DNA of 64,000 bases from Chitinophaga oryzae (lineage in GTDB: Bacteria; Bacteroidota; Bacteroidia; Chitinophagales; Chitinophagaceae): positions 7,006,001 through 7,070,000 of the forward strand of contig NZ_CP051204.2 of assembly GCF_012516375.2 (NCBI RefSeq), given 5' to 3'. Positions 38,547 through 49,026 of the stretch are shown one piece after another. How positions within the stretch are numbered: the first letter of the stretch is position 1; each line of letters opens with the position of its first letter. Below the pieces are notes generated by a model. The model was not told the origin of the DNA, did not search any database, and saw only the letters and a list, made by a program, of their open reading frames with translations. The position numbers and the translations under genes are program-made.

Positions 38547-39770
38547 CTAGTCTTTGACCAGCTTGTATACCGCGCCTTTAAAGCCGTCTTTGGCAGACAT
38601 ACTGGTGAGCATATAGATTTCCCCCTGCTCATCTTCCCCCCAGCTGAGAATGAAGGGGTTATCAGCAGGGCGGCCGGACAGTTCCAGGTCGGCGCGTTCC
38701 CATTTATTGCCTTTCGGCGCCAGCACAAACGTTTTGCCGTTGTAGTCGCCGAAGATGTAGAGTCCCTTCAGGGAAGGGATGGCGTTTCCCCTGTACACAT
38801 AACCGCCGGTGATGCTGATGCCCAGATCGTGGTCGTACTCGTGTATCGGGGGCAGCAGTTTGTTGCGGTCTGCACCGGCCGGCACATTGAACTCATGATA
38901 TCCTTCCATGATGCGCCAGCCGTAGTTGCCGCCTTTGGTGATGATGTCCACTTCTTCGTATTTGGCTTGTCCCACATCGCCGGCAAACAGCCGGCCGGTG
39001 GCCCTGTCAAAAGAGAAGCGCCACGGGTTGCGCAGGCCATAGGCCCATATCTCCGGCTTTGCCCCGGCAGTCTTCACAAACGGGTTGTCAGCCGGCACTT
39101 TATAGGGAGTGCCATTCACGTCGATACGCAGTATTTTTCCCAGTACGGTGCCGAGGTCCTGCCCGTTGCCGATGGTGCCGTGTTTGTCGCCGCCGCCGCC
39201 ACCGTCACCCAGGCCGATATAGAGGTAGCCATCACGGCCAAAGGCCAGCTGGCCGCCGTTGTGGTTGGATTCCGGCTGGTTGACCTCCATTAGCACCCGT
39301 TTGGATGCCGGGTCGGCCACGTTGGGGTTGGTAGCAGATGCTGTAAACTCCACCAGCCGGCTTTTATGGTCCAGCACCCGCTTGACCGGGTTAGGCACCG
39401 GAGCGCTGTAGTACACATATAATTTGCGGTTCTTCCTGAAGTCGGGATGGAAAGCCATGCCCAGCAAACCTCTTTCGTCATAGGCAGGATTAACTTTCAC
39501 CATATCCCCGCTCACGTCCAGGAAGGGTTCCTGCAACTGGTTGCCTTTCTTGTCCACGATCCATACTTTCCCTTCTTTCTGACAGAAAAACAACCGGCCT
39601 GTTCCGTCGTGCGGTACGGCCATGTTCACCGGAGAAATAAACTTATCGGTAACCAGCTGCAGCCTCGCTTTTCTGGCGGGAGGCGCCGCTTTGTCCGGTT
39701 CACCGGCACAGGCAGCGTGGGTAACCAGCAGGGGAATAAACATCCCACATAACAACCCTCGTATTTTCAT
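38547..39770 (-). CDS. PQQ-dependent sugar dehydrogenase (soluble glucose/aldose dehydrogenase fold)
   Basis: A 407-residue exported protein with a signal peptide (MKIRGLLCGMFIPLLVTHAAC). The family blocks are present: VNMAVPHDGTGRLFFCQKEG, ERGLLGMAFHPDF, NHNGGQLAFGRDGYLYIGLGDGG, LGKILRIDVNG and WAYGLRNPWRFSFDRATG. This six-bladed propeller family oxidises aldose sugars with PQQ, though many members are not biochemically tested. I start at 39770; the ORF is open eight codons further upstream. Confidence 0.9.
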   Translation of the reverse strand: MKIRGLLCGMFIPLLVTHAACAGEPDKAAPPARKARLQLVTDKFISPVNMAVPHDGTGRLFFCQKEGKVWIVDKKGNQLQEPFLDVSGDMVKVNPAYDERGLLGMAFHPDFRKNRKLYVYYSAPVPNPVKRVLDHKSRLVEFTASATNPNVADPASKRVLMEVNQPESNHNGGQLAFGRDGYLYIGLGDGGGGGDKHGTIGNGQDLGTVLGKILRIDVNGTPYKVPADNPFVKTAGAKPEIWAYGLRNPWRFSFDRATGRLFAGDVGQAKYEEVDIITKGGNYGWRIMEGYHEFNVPAGADRNKLLPPIHEYDHDLGISITGGYVYRGNAIPSLKGLYIFGDYNGKTFVLAPKGNKWERADLELSGRPADNPFILSWGEDEQGEIYMLTSMSAKDGFKGAVYKLVKD

Positions 39771-39879
39771 AGTAGTGCGGAATTTAAGAAGCACTAAAAA
39801 TAGCGGATTATTATTCCCTGACTGATGACTTTTTGCTTTTTCCCTGCTGGTTTTTACCTTAGCAGGAAATTACACCCGC

Positions 39880-41139
39880 TTGGACACAACGGCCTCTACA
39901 CCCAGAAACGACCCATACGCTTCGCTACGTTATAAGGAGTTTAACTACTATCTGGTCATCCGCTTTGCACTGGTATTTGCGCTGGCCATGCAGTTCGCCA
40001 TCATCGAATGGAAAGTATATGCCCTCTCGCACGACCCGTTTTCCCTGGGGTTAATCGGGTTGTCTGAAGTCATCCCTGCCGTTACGCTGGCCCCTTTTGC
40101 CGGGCACCTGGTAGACAAGCGGGAGAAGCGGGGACTGTTGCTGAAATGTATCATTGCCTATCTTTTTATCAGCACCGGTTTGTTTCTCCTCACGTGGGAC
40201 AAAGCGGTGGCAGGCATTTCCACCAATTGGATACTGATCCTGATCTATTTCCTGGTATTTGCCGGCGGAGTGGTGCGAGCTTTTGTGAGTCCGTCCAATT
40301 TCTCCCTGTTGTCTTTATTGGTGCCTCGTGCTTTGTATGCCAACGCTTCCACCTGGAGCAGTTCAGCCTGGCAGATTGGCGGTGTGCTGGGACCTGCGCT
40401 GGGCGGGCTTTGTATCTACTGGTTCGGCGTACACTGGTCGATGTTGCTGGTAGTAGCTGTTTTCCTGGCGCCGCTTTACAGCCTGATACAGATCAAACCG
40501 AAACCTATTTACTACCAGGAGCGAGGAGAGACTTTTTTCCAGGGGCTTACCAGCGGGATGCGTTTCGTGTGGCGGACCAAGGTAGTACTGGGAGCGATGG
40601 CGCTGGATATGTTCGCGGTGTTGTTTGGCGGGGCGGTGGCGATGCTGCCGGCTTTTGCCACAGATGTGCTGCACGTGGGCTCGCTGGGATATGGCCTGCT
40701 ACGTTCCGCACCGGCGGTGGGCGCGCTGATCACCATGTTCATCATAGCGCACCGGCCACTGGTCAACAAACCGGGTATTAAACTGCTGGCGGCCGTGTTT
40801 GGCTTTGGCCTGACCATCATTCTTTTCGGAGTGTCTACCAGCTTCTGGCTGTCTATGGCCGCGCTGCTGGTCAGCGGGGCGCTGGACGGTATCAGTGTGA
40901 TCATCCGCCAGACGATCCTTCAGCTGAAGACGCCGGACGACATGCGCGGCCGTGTTGCCGCTGTCAGTTCCATGTTCGTGGGCTCCTCCAATGAACTGGG
41001 AGCTTTTGAGAGCGGCTTTATGGCCAGGAAGATGGGACTGGTCACTTCAGTGGTCTTTGGCGGTTGTGTTACGCTCGCCGTGGTGGTCACCACCTATGTT
41101 ATCAGTCCGGCCATGCGTAAGCTGGACCTCAAACCGTAA
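39880..41139 (+). CDS. MFS transporter
   Basis: A 419-residue protein with about 12 hydrophobic segments in two halves. The loop between helices 2 and 3 reads GHLVDKREKRGLL, the MFS motif A region (GxxxDRxGRR-like). Sequence style resembles EntS/MdtG-type exporters, but the substrate is unknown. The start is a TTG at 39880, preceded by an AGGAAA purine stretch; the next in-frame Met would remove the first helix. Confidence 0.86.
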   Translation: MDTTASTPRNDPYASLRYKEFNYYLVIRFALVFALAMQFAIIEWKVYALSHDPFSLGLIGLSEVIPAVTLAPFAGHLVDKREKRGLLLKCIIAYLFISTGLFLLTWDKAVAGISTNWILILIYFLVFAGGVVRAFVSPSNFSLLSLLVPRALYANASTWSSSAWQIGGVLGPALGGLCIYWFGVHWSMLLVVAVFLAPLYSLIQIKPKPIYYQERGETFFQGLTSGMRFVWRTKVVLGAMALDMFAVLFGGAVAMLPAFATDVLHVGSLGYGLLRSAPAVGALITMFIIAHRPLVNKPGIKLLAAVFGFGLTIILFGVSTSFWLSMAALLVSGALDGISVIIRQTILQLKTPDDMRGRVAAVSSMFVGSSNELGAFESGFMARKMGLVTSVVFGGCVTLAVVVTTYVISPAMRKLDLKP

Positions 41140-41219
41140 CAGATTTGGGGATTTTTTGATTTACGGATGTTGGAATTTCGGGAATTAAAATCACAGACAT
41201 CAAAAAATCCCTAAATCAG
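41140..41219. repeat. Imperfect inverted repeat with GATTTACGGAT core
   Basis: Arms of 21 nt (41140-41160 and 41199-41219) pair with two mismatches around a T-rich centre. Contains the 11-mer shared with 26982-27056. It lies between convergent genes and could end transcription. Confidence 0.7.
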
Positions 41220-41226
41220 AAAATTC

Positions 41227-41721
41227 TTAAATTTTCATGGTGTCTTTCAACTTTTCCAGTATGTAAAATACGGCGGGACAGATGGTGCTGTTCTCGTAAG
41301 TGATATTGGGCCGTTTGAAAAAGTCGTAACTATCGGTATAAGGGTAGTTGGCGCAGTCGCCCGGGCGCACGTCGTAGATGCTGCAGCCGTTGTCTCCCCC
41401 TAAAAACGGGCAGGGGCTTGATTTCACCACATAATCCTCATCTTTGTCTATGCGCAGGTAGGTGTCAATAAAAGCGCCCTCTTTCATCCCCAGGTATTTG
41501 GAGATCCTTTTGATGTCCGGTGCTTTGAAGCGGGGGCTGATAGACTTGCAGCAGCGGGCGCAGTCCATGCAGTCGATATGGCTGAAGGCTTCCTCATGAA
41601 GGTCCGGCAGGAGCTTTTCCACCCCTTTACCGCGGCGTGTTTGCAGTTTCTGCAGGAATTGTTTGTTGGCCTTTTGTTTGTCTTTGGCCTTTTGTTCCCA
41701 ATCTTCTAAAATCTTGCTCAT
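41227..41721 (-). CDS. YkgJ family cysteine-cluster protein
   Basis: A 164-residue protein with the Cys pattern of the YkgJ family, thought to hold zinc or an iron-sulfur cluster: [16 protein letters not shown], then [24 protein letters not shown] and a final Cys in STICPAV. Function unknown. The start at 41721 ([11 protein letters not shown]) gives the usual charged N-terminus; upstream in-frame residues look non-coding. No operon partner on this strand. Confidence 0.88.
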   Translation of the reverse strand: MSKILEDWEQKAKDKQKANKQFLQKLQTRRGKGVEKLLPDLHEEAFSHIDCMDCARCCKSISPRFKAPDIKRISKYLGMKEGAFIDTYLRIDKDEDYVVKSSPCPFLGGDNGCSIYDVRPGDCANYPYTDSYDFFKRPNITYENSTICPAVFYILEKLKDTMKI

Positions 41722-41883
41722 TGGCGCAAAGATAAGCAAATACCCGGTGGACAAAATCATGACAGAAGCCCTGCGGGGGGTGCTGTCATTTATCACTGTT
41801 TTCCTTCTCTCCGGCCCGTTGTTTGGCGGTTGCTTAAAATCTGCATAGCTTTGCGCATTCTATTTCAAATACCTGCTTACATC

Positions 41884-44748
41884 ATGAATCTTTTTGATAT
41901 CCAACAAATTGAATTCGTGCACCGTCACATTGGTCCGAATGAAGCTGAGAAGAACCAGATGCTGGAAAACATTGGCACCGCCAATCTGGATGAGCTGATT
42001 AACAAAACTGTTCCCGGCGCCATCCGCATGCAGCACCCTCTGGCCGTTCCGGCAGCGATGAGCGAGAGCGACTACCTACGCCATCTGAAGGAGATCTCCC
42101 TGAAAAACAAAGTAATGCGTAATTACATTGGCCAGGGTTATTTCGACACGATCACGCCGAGCGTGATCCTGCGCAACGTATTTGAGAACCCGGGATGGTA
42201 CACGCAGTACACGCCGTACCAGGCGGAGATTTCCCAGGGAAGACTGGAAAGCCTGTTGAACTACCAGACGATGGTCAGCGACCTGACGGGTTTGCCGATC
42301 TCCAACGCGTCATTGCTGGATGAAGCCACTGCTGCTGCGGAAGCGATGACCATGTTCTTCAACGCGCTTAACAAAGACCATGACCATGTAACCAGGCCTA
42401 AGTTTTTTGTAGATACCAACGTTTATCCCCAAACGCTGGACGTTATCCAGACCCGTGCTACGCCGCTGCACATCGAAGTAGTGGTGGGCGATTACAAAAC
42501 CGCGCAGTTCGACGCCGATTACTTTGGCGCGCTGATTCAATACCCCAACAATGTGGGTGGTGTTGAAGACTACCAGGAGTTTATCCAGAAAGTACACACC
42601 GTGGGCGCTTTTGCAGGCGTAGCTACCGACCTGCTGGCACTGACGCTGCTGGCTTCTCCGGGTGAGCTGGGTGCAGACGCCGCTTTTGGCTCCGCACAAC
42701 GTTTTGGCGTTCCTTTGGGTTTTGGTGGTCCTCACGCGGCTTTCTTCTCCGTGAAAGACGACTTTAAACGTTCTATCCCCGGCCGTATCATTGGTGTGAG
42801 CATCGACGCACAAGGCCAGCGTGCACTGCGTATGGCGCTGCAGACACGTGAACAGCATATCAAACGCGAAAAAGCAACTTCCAATATCTGTACAGCACAG
42901 GCCCTGCTGGCTAACATGGCGGCAATGTACGCTGTATACCATGGCCCAGAGGGACTGAAGAACATCGCTACCCGCGTAGCGTTGCTCACCACTGCGCTGG
43001 CAGAAAAATTACAGGCAAAAGGACTGAAACTGGCCGCAGGCAACTTCTTCGACACCATCGTAGTAGAAGGCGCCAGCGATGTGAAGGCAGCCGCTGAAGC
43101 AGCCGGTATCAACTTCCGTTACTTCGCCAATGGCCAGGTAGGTATCTCCCTCGATGAAACCGCCACCATTGCCGACGTAAACGACATTCTGCGTGTATTC
43201 GGCGCCGGTAGCGTGGACGCAGCCGGTGTTTCCAACGGCAAAGCCGCTATCCCGGCCGGCCTGCAACGTACTTCCGCTTACCTGCAGCACCCGGTGTTCA
43301 ACAGCTACCACAGCGAATCGCTGATGATGCGTTACCTGAAAATGCTGGAAAACAAAGACCTGTCCCTGAACACCTCCATGATCTCCCTCGGTTCCTGCAC
43401 CATGAAACTGAATGCAGCTTCCGAAATGATCCCGCTGAGCTGGGCCCACTGGAGCAAGATGCACCCGTTTGCCCCGAAAGAACAGGCCGGCGGTTACCTG
43501 CAAATGACTGCCGAACTGGGCGAATACCTCAGCCAGATCACTGGTTTCGACGCGTGCAGCCTGCAGCCTAACAGCGGCGCACAGGGCGAATACGCCGGTC
43601 TGCTGGTGATCCGTCAATACCATGAAAGCAGAGGCGAAGGACACCGCAACGTGATGCTGATCCCTATCAGCGCCCACGGTACCAACCCTGCTTCCGCAGT
43701 AATGGCTGGCTTCAAGGTAGTAGTGGTCAAAGCGCTGGAAAACGGTTACATCGACGTGGCCGACCTCAAAGCCAAAGCTGCTTTACACGCTAATGACCTT
43801 GCCGGTATCATGATCACTTATCCTTCCACCTACGGCGTATATGAAGAATCAGTGAAAGAAATCTGCGCTACCATCCACGAACACGGTGGCCAGGTATACA
43901 TGGACGGCGCCAATATGAACGCACAGGTAGGCCTTACCGCTCCTGGTATCATCGGCGCAGACGTATGCCACCTGAACCTGCACAAAACCTTCGCTATCCC
44001 TCACGGTGGCGGCGGTCCCGGCATGGGCCCCATCTGCGTGGCCAAACACCTGGCACCGTTCCTGCCAGGCCATGTGGAACTGAACAACGGTAAAGTATCC
44101 CACGCCGTATCTGCAGCACCGTTCGGTTCTGCCAGCATCCTGCTCATTTCTTACGCTTATATCCGCATGCTCGGCAACACCGGTCTGAAACAGGCTTCCG
44201 AATACGCTATCCTGAACGCCAACTACATGAAGGCCAGACTGGAAAAAGCATACGATATCCTGTACACCGGTGTGAACGGCACCTGCGCCCACGAGTTCAT
44301 CGTAGACCTCCGTCCGTTTAAAGCATCTGCCGGCATTGAAGCGGAAGATGTGGCCAAACGCCTGATGGACTACGGCTTCCACGCTCCTACCATGAGCTTC
44401 CCGGTACCGGGCACCATCATGATCGAGCCTACCGAAAGTGAAGACAAAGGAGAACTGGACCGCTTCTGCGACGCCCTGCTGGCAATCCGCGAAGAGATCC
44501 GCGCCGTGGAAGAAGGTACTGCCGACAAACAAAACAACGTACTTAAAAACGCGCCTCATACCCAGCACGTGATCACTGCCGATGAATGGAACCGTCCTTA
44601 CGGCCGTCAACAGGCAGCTTACCCGCTGGAATACGTGAAAGCCAATAAATTCTGGCCTTCCGTAAGCCGTGTGAATAACACCCACGGCGACAGAAACCTG
44701 ATCTGCACCTGCGAACCCGTAAGTGCTTACGAGGAATCTGTAGCGTAA
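41884..44748 (+). CDS. gcvP: Glycine dehydrogenase (decarboxylating), P protein
   Basis: The P protein of the glycine cleavage system decarboxylates glycine and passes the aminomethyl group to lipoylated H protein. At 954 aa it is the single-chain form with both halves fused. The PLP-binding Lys is Lys701 in [18 protein letters not shown]. The N-terminal half has [10 protein letters not shown] and [10 protein letters not shown] chose the ATG at 41884 ([11 protein letters not shown]). gcvT and gcvH are not in the window, and I see no glycine riboswitch in the 160 nt upstream. Confidence 0.97.
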   Translation: MNLFDIQQIEFVHRHIGPNEAEKNQMLENIGTANLDELINKTVPGAIRMQHPLAVPAAMSESDYLRHLKEISLKNKVMRNYIGQGYFDTITPSVILRNVFENPGWYTQYTPYQAEISQGRLESLLNYQTMVSDLTGLPISNASLLDEATAAAEAMTMFFNALNKDHDHVTRPKFFVDTNVYPQTLDVIQTRATPLHIEVVVGDYKTAQFDADYFGALIQYPNNVGGVEDYQEFIQKVHTVGAFAGVATDLLALTLLASPGELGADAAFGSAQRFGVPLGFGGPHAAFFSVKDDFKRSIPGRIIGVSIDAQGQRALRMALQTREQHIKREKATSNICTAQALLANMAAMYAVYHGPEGLKNIATRVALLTTALAEKLQAKGLKLAAGNFFDTIVVEGASDVKAAAEAAGINFRYFANGQVGISLDETATIADVNDILRVFGAGSVDAAGVSNGKAAIPAGLQRTSAYLQHPVFNSYHSESLMMRYLKMLENKDLSLNTSMISLGSCTMKLNAASEMIPLSWAHWSKMHPFAPKEQAGGYLQMTAELGEYLSQITGFDACSLQPNSGAQGEYAGLLVIRQYHESRGEGHRNVMLIPISAHGTNPASAVMAGFKVVVVKALENGYIDVADLKAKAALHANDLAGIMITYPSTYGVYEESVKEICATIHEHGGQVYMDGANMNAQVGLTAPGIIGADVCHLNLHKTFAIPHGGGGPGMGPICVAKHLAPFLPGHVELNNGKVSHAVSAAPFGSASILLISYAYIRMLGNTGLKQASEYAILNANYMKARLEKAYDILYTGVNGTCAHEFIVDLRPFKASAGIEAEDVAKRLMDYGFHAPTMSFPVPGTIMIEPTESEDKGELDRFCDALLAIREEIRAVEEGTADKQNNVLKNAPHTQHVITADEWNRPYGRQQAAYPLEYVKANKFWPSVSRVNNTHGDRNLICTCEPVSAYEESVA

Positions 44749-44765
44749 CAGCTCATTTCAGCAAC

Positions 44766-44797
44766 AAAAAGCTGCTCCGTCCCGGAGCAGCTTTTTT
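44766..44797. terminator. gcvP terminator
   Basis: Perfect 9-bp GC-rich stem (44771-44779 with 44783-44791), 3-nt loop, flanked by five A and seven T. Confidence 0.92.
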
Positions 44798-44819
44798 TAT
44801 TTTATATGGTATTGTTCGT

Positions 44820-45221
44820 TTATCGCGCTGCCGCGTCGTCGGCCACCGCCACCGCTTCAATTTCTATCAGCGCGTCCGGAGAATACAACGAGGATACTTC
44901 CATGATGGTGTCTGCCGGATAAGGCGCCGTAAAGAACCGTTTACGCAGGGCCACGATCTTGTTAAAGTTGCCCATATCGCGCAGCAGGATAGTCACTTTG
45001 ATCACATTAGGCAGACTGGAGCCGCCGGCCTTCAGCACCTTTTCGAGGTTCTGAAAGGCTTTCTCGGCCTGTACGTCAAAGTCACCGATACCCTGTAACT
45101 GTCCGTCGTCGCCAATGGCCGTCTGTCCGCTGATAAAGAGCAGGTCGCCCGCGCGGTACCCTTGTGAGAGATGGAAAGGTTTATACGGATCGGGCTGAAG
45201 TTGAATGCTGGATATTTTCAT
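44820..45221 (-). CDS. RidA family protein (Rid/YER057c/UK114)
   Basis: A 133-residue protein of the family that hydrolyses reactive enamines/imines or has related roles. Conserved segments: YRAGDLLFISGQTAIGDDG, FQNLEKVLKAGGSS, VIKVTILLRDM and a terminal IEIEAVAVAD. The Arg that binds substrate carboxylate in RidA lies in a C-terminal RxxxE segment that is not obvious here, so it may belong to another Rid subgroup. Start at 45221 (MKISSIQLQP). Third gene after NPP and Crp genes on this strand. Confidence 0.85.
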   Translation of the reverse strand: MKISSIQLQPDPYKPFHLSQGYRAGDLLFISGQTAIGDDGQLQGIGDFDVQAEKAFQNLEKVLKAGGSSLPNVIKVTILLRDMGNFNKIVALRKRFFTAPYPADTIMEVSSLYSPDALIEIEAVAVADDAAAR

Positions 45222-45267
45222 GTCGTTGTTATTTACCTGCAAAGCTATTTTACCCGTTGCCGGTAAA

Positions 45268-45307
45268 TGTTCAACTACTTTAATAAATGGTGTTCAACTA
45301 CTTTAAT
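45268..45307 (+). repeat. 17-bp direct repeat spanning the Crp-type gene stop codon
   Basis: TGTTCAACTACTTTAAT occurs at 45268-45284 and 45291-45307, 23 bp apart, the second overlapping the stop codon (45298-45300) of the regulator gene. It looks like a small tandem duplication. Confidence 0.85.
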
Positions 45308-45897
45308 CTCCCGGCCTTCTGCTGCCGCAGCTGGCTGAGGAAAACAGGGGTCATGCCCAGGTAGGAAGCGAGGTATTTCTGGGGTACACGGGCGGCAATG
45401 GCAGGGTATTGTTGCAGGAAAGCATCGTAACGTTCGGCCGCCGTATGGCTGATATTCTGCAGGATGCGGCGGTTCTGCGCCAGATAGGCATTTTGGTGGA
45501 GTATCCTGAAAAACCGTTCAAATGAGGGAACCTGCTGATAAAGGGCCTGCAGGGCGTCGCGTTCCAGCTGCAATACCAGCGAAGGCTCCAGCGCCTCGAT
45601 GCTCACCTGTGAGGGGGTTTGTGTGAGCAGACTTTCCAGGTCGGTGATCCACCAGTCTTCTACCGCAAAATGCAATACGTGCTCAGCGTCGTTCCGGTCG
45701 GTGATATAGGAACGCAGGCATCCTTCCACGATGAAGTTTTCATAGCGGCAGGTGTCGCCGGCCTGCAGCAACCACTGGCGCCGCTGCAGGCGGCGTGGTT
45801 TCAGCAGGCTGACGAAATATTGCTGTTCTTCCGCTGTAAGCTGTATATGCCGGGCCACGTGCTGCAACAGCAGCCCGTACATGTCTTGCTGGTCCAT
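45298..45897 (-). CDS. Crp/Fnr family transcriptional regulator
   Basis: A 199-residue protein with an N-terminal cyclic-nucleotide-binding-type jelly roll (about residues 20-125; RRQWLLQAGDTCRYENFIVEGCLRSY) and a C-terminal helix-turn-helix (VPQKYLASYLGMTPVFLSQLR). The jelly roll lacks the clear RxSE cAMP-binding motif, so the effector is unknown. It starts 2 nt after the NPP gene ends and is followed 76 nt later by ridA, so the three may be one transcript. Confidence 0.88.
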   Translation of the reverse strand: MDQQDMYGLLLQHVARHIQLTAEEQQYFVSLLKPRRLQRRQWLLQAGDTCRYENFIVEGCLRSYITDRNDAEHVLHFAVEDWWITDLESLLTQTPSQVSIEALEPSLVLQLERDALQALYQQVPSFERFFRILHQNAYLAQNRRILQNISHTAAERYDAFLQQYPAIAARVPQKYLASYLGMTPVFLSQLRQQKAGRLK

Positions 45898-45899
45898 GA

Positions 45900-47156
45900 C
45901 TATTGGTTTAATACCGGTTCCAGCACTTCCAGTTTACCATCTATCGGCTGGGTGATATCAAGGCCGAGAATACGGGCTACTAACGGGTACACATGTATGT
46001 TTTCGAAAGTGGCGACGCGTGTATTCGGTTTGAAGGCTGGTCCCCAGGCCATGAAGATAGCATTCATCTCCGTAAGATTGTTATCGAAGCCATGGTGACC
46101 GGGAGACATTTTTTTAGCAGGGTTGGCGAAAGCGTAGTTGGCCTCTGCCACTACCACGATGTCGCCGATGCGGTTATACACGTCTTCCTGGCCGTAGTGC
46201 CATCTTTCCGGCGTTTCTTTTTTCAGGTAGGCAGTGTAGTGATGCTCATGCTGCTTCAGGAAATCGTAAGCAGCTTTGATTTCCGCTTCATTATTACCAT
46301 AGAGCATTATTTTCTCGTTGGTGGAAACGATACGCAGCGGTTTTAATGCAGGGTTGTCCGGCAGGGAGAGCGTGTGTTCCGTGTCTGCGCGCGCCATGCC
46401 ATGATCTGACACGATGATAAAGTTGACGGGCAGGTTCAGTTTGTTCACTGCTTCCTGCATGCGGCCGATGGCGGCGTCCACAAACTGTACGGCGCTTTTC
46501 ACGCTGTCGCTTTCAGGACCGTAACGATGCCCCATATGGTCTACTTCCGGGAAGTAAAAAGTAATAAGGTGCGGGCGTTGCTCTGCCGGCAGCTGCAGCC
46601 AGTTCACCACTGTCTGAATACGCTGGTCGATGTTGTTTTTTTCCTGGTACTTAAAATAATAGGTAGGCCGGATGTTCTGGATGGCGCTTTCAGAGCCTAC
46701 CCAGAAATAGCTGGCGCTGACCAGCTGTTGTTTTTCTGCCAGCACCCAGAGGGGTACGCCGCCATACCAGGTGCCGTCTTCCACTGCGTCGCGGTCGCCT
46801 ACTTTATAGACCGCGTCCCGCTTACGGTCATAGAAATGGTTGTCTACCAGCCCGTGATGTGCCGGGTACATGCCGGTAGCCAGTGTATAGTGGTTAGGGA
46901 ACGTCAACGTAGGAAAAGAAGGTTGCATGGCCGTGGCCCTTACACCCTGGCCGGAGAGACGGAGCAGGTTTTGCGCGTTGTATTTCTCTGCGTAATCATA
47001 CCGGAACCCGTCGATCGAGATCATGATCACGTAGGGTTTTGTTTGCTGGGAGGCGCTGTTTTTCCGGCCTTCCACCATCAGTTGTGCCGTGTCCTGCGCC
47101 TGCAGGCCGGTCGTCATGAGAAATGCTGCCGTCAGTAAAATGAAAATCCGCTTCAC
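45900..47156 (-). CDS. Alkaline phosphatase superfamily phosphodiesterase (NPP type)
   Basis: A 418-residue exported protein (signal MKRIFILLTAAFLMTTGLQAQ). The first metal Asp lies in MISIDGFRYDY, the nucleophile is Thr85 in TLTFPNHYTLATGMYPAHHG, and further metal ligands are in FPEVDHMGHRYGP, VSDHGMA and SPGHHGFDN. This is the ectonucleotide pyrophosphatase/phosphodiesterase pattern: it would cleave phosphodiester or pyrophosphate bonds in the periplasm. Downstream genes code for a Crp-type regulator and RidA. Confidence 0.9.
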   Translation of the reverse strand: MKRIFILLTAAFLMTTGLQAQDTAQLMVEGRKNSASQQTKPYVIMISIDGFRYDYAEKYNAQNLLRLSGQGVRATAMQPSFPTLTFPNHYTLATGMYPAHHGLVDNHFYDRKRDAVYKVGDRDAVEDGTWYGGVPLWVLAEKQQLVSASYFWVGSESAIQNIRPTYYFKYQEKNNIDQRIQTVVNWLQLPAEQRPHLITFYFPEVDHMGHRYGPESDSVKSAVQFVDAAIGRMQEAVNKLNLPVNFIIVSDHGMARADTEHTLSLPDNPALKPLRIVSTNEKIMLYGNNEAEIKAAYDFLKQHEHHYTAYLKKETPERWHYGQEDVYNRIGDIVVVAEANYAFANPAKKMSPGHHGFDNNLTEMNAIFMAWGPAFKPNTRVATFENIHVYPLVARILGLDITQPIDGKLEVLEPVLNQ

Positions 47157-47432
47157 GATCGTTGTTTTAGTTTATATGATGCTGATGTTGGGGAATAATA
47201 ACAGGATGGGTTAAAAACGCGCAAATTAGAAAACTTATTCCATTTCCGTTCGCGCCGGGAATTATATAAACGTTAATGTACCGGTCAATATATATGATAA
47301 TATTTTATCTAAAAAAACATCATTCTATTGAAAAAATAGCAAAATAACAATCATCGATTAAAATATTATATATATAAATTTAATTAATTGATTGTTTATC
47401 TATATATTAGCCAACTGAAAAACCATCGAACT

Positions 47433-47945
47433 ATGTCCGACTACACCTTTATTACAACTGAGGAGAACTTTTTACTACAACAAGCACTGAAGCGGAACAA
47501 ACAGCAGTTACGGAAATTTGCGTTAATAGGTTTTATTGTATTATTAGTAGCGGCTATTATACCGCAGATTTACCTGTATACGCATAATACACTGGGCGAT
47601 GCGGATGAGTCTTTATTCTCCTATAAAAACATCTGGTTTTGGGTATGGATGATCAGTTTTGTGATAGCTCTTGTGTTTGCGCTGATCAAGGTAACCGATA
47701 TCCGTTACTGGGCGTTGAAGAAAGACCTGGTAGCCTTGCAGAAAGCCACCCTGCAGGCCCCTATGGAAGCAGTATACCTGGAAAACAACGATACGCAGAC
47801 CAACATCATGATAAAACTGGATAACCAGAAAAAACGCCTGTTTTACTGGATGCGGGGCGCCCTCGAAGGTTACCGTGCCGGCCAGGAAGTGGAAATCACT
47901 TATGCCCGTTATTCCCGCGTGATCATCGCCATCAACAAAAAATAG
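47433..47945 (+). CDS. Two-helix membrane protein, hypothetical
   Basis: A 170-residue protein with two transmembrane helices (about residues 29-51 and 65-88) and a cytoplasmic C-terminal domain with beta-strand character ending VEITYARYSRVIIAINKK. I do not recognise the family. The start at 47433 (MSDYTFITTEEN) is preferred to an in-frame codon at 47388. The 276 nt upstream are very AT-rich and contain no gene. A clear terminator follows. Confidence 0.7.
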   Translation: MSDYTFITTEENFLLQQALKRNKQQLRKFALIGFIVLLVAAIIPQIYLYTHNTLGDADESLFSYKNIWFWVWMISFVIALVFALIKVTDIRYWALKKDLVALQKATLQAPMEAVYLENNDTQTNIMIKLDNQKKRLFYWMRGALEGYRAGQEVEITYARYSRVIIAINKK

Positions 47946-47963
47946 CTTTAACCTACACCTTAA

Positions 47964-47999
47964 ACCGGTACGTTGGCTGTCCGACGTACCGGTATATTT
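47964..47999 (+). terminator. Intrinsic terminator
   Basis: Stem 47964-47973 with 47984-47993, extended inward by a wobble and two GC pairs around CTGT, then ATATTTTTT. Confidence 0.85.
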
Positions 48000-48065
48000 T
48001 TTCAACTTATCTACTGCCGGAACCCCAGGTAAATATGCCCATTAATCCTTATCTTAGGATCCTTC

Positions 48066-48977
48066 ATGATACCCTTCATGCCCTGCCTGAGAAAATATGG
48101 CTGGTGCCTGCTCACCACACTCCTGTTGCTGACACATTCCTGTCAGTGTAAAAAAGAACATGTCGATCCGCCGTCGCCACCAGTCCTGCCACAGGACACC
48201 TATCTGGTCACCTCCATCCGCCTCAACGGCATTCCGAAAGACAGTTTTGTCTACAACAACCGGCTGCAGCTAACGCAACGCTGGGACTACAATCCCTCCT
48301 ACCGCCAATGGCAGAACTACATCGCGTTTGATTATAACGCGGACGGATATGTGAAAACAGCGCGTTATTATAATGAAAATAATAATACGCTCAAAAGCCT
48401 GAGCCAGACCGATTCACTGGCCTGGACATCCGGCAGGCTGATGATCTACAGTACCCGGTACCGCAACCTTGGCGAAGAAATTTCAGGGTACGATACCACC
48501 TCGTTGCAGGTGAACGCCATCCGGCAGTTCACCCTGGCCGGCTCAAAGGATACCTTCATTTTCGACAACGGCATTTTCGGAGATATGGTCCAGTTCAAGG
48601 AATACAGCTACCAGCAACAGGATATTTCGCTATTCATCACGCATAATTATGTCAATGTTATCGGTGGCACCCTTGTACTGGAAGGGTATCAGTATACCAT
48701 GACCTACAATAGCCAGATAAATCCTTTGCATCGCTATCTCTCCAAAAATCCGCTGCTGCTCCAGGCTGTCACCGCCGATCTGCAAAACAACTGGAAAGGC
48801 TATCCCTACCTGGCCAGCGAACATTACGTCACCAGTATCCGGTATGAAGAAGTCAACGGTGCATCAACGACCCTGCCGGTGACCTATACACCGTTTGATA
48901 CTTCGGCTTATGCGAAGGAACAGCGTATAGGCAACAATACTGTTATCAGTTACCGGTACAAGATCATTAAACCATAA
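48066..48977 (+). CDS. Lipoprotein, hypothetical
   Basis: A 303-residue protein with a lipoprotein signal (hydrophobic core LLTTLLLLTHSC) followed by a Pro-rich linker. The body resembles YD-repeat-like or DUF4595-like lipoproteins of Bacteroidota, in which short beta-strand units start with a Tyr and contain Asp/Asn (FVYNNRLQLTQRW, FDYNADGYVKTARYY, FIFDNGI). Family assignment is tentative. The start may be 48078 (MPCLRKYG). No operon partners. Confidence 0.7.
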   Translation: MIPFMPCLRKYGWCLLTTLLLLTHSCQCKKEHVDPPSPPVLPQDTYLVTSIRLNGIPKDSFVYNNRLQLTQRWDYNPSYRQWQNYIAFDYNADGYVKTARYYNENNNTLKSLSQTDSLAWTSGRLMIYSTRYRNLGEEISGYDTTSLQVNAIRQFTLAGSKDTFIFDNGIFGDMVQFKEYSYQQQDISLFITHNYVNVIGGTLVLEGYQYTMTYNSQINPLHRYLSKNPLLLQAVTADLQNNWKGYPYLASEHYVTSIRYEEVNGASTTLPVTYTPFDTSAYAKEQRIGNNTVISYRYKIIKP

Positions 48978-49026
48978 CCGGCCCTTACTTTTTTTTATCT
49001 TTGTCGTCCATAAAACCCAGTCATAC

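Noticed and set aside
41722..41883. Possible glycine riboswitch before gcvP
   Set aside because: I looked for the conserved paired purine-rich core and its terminator or sequestrator in this 162-nt gap and found none.
45298..45897. Assigning the Crp-type protein as a cAMP receptor
   Set aside because: The cAMP-binding motif of true CRP is not visible, so only the family can be named.
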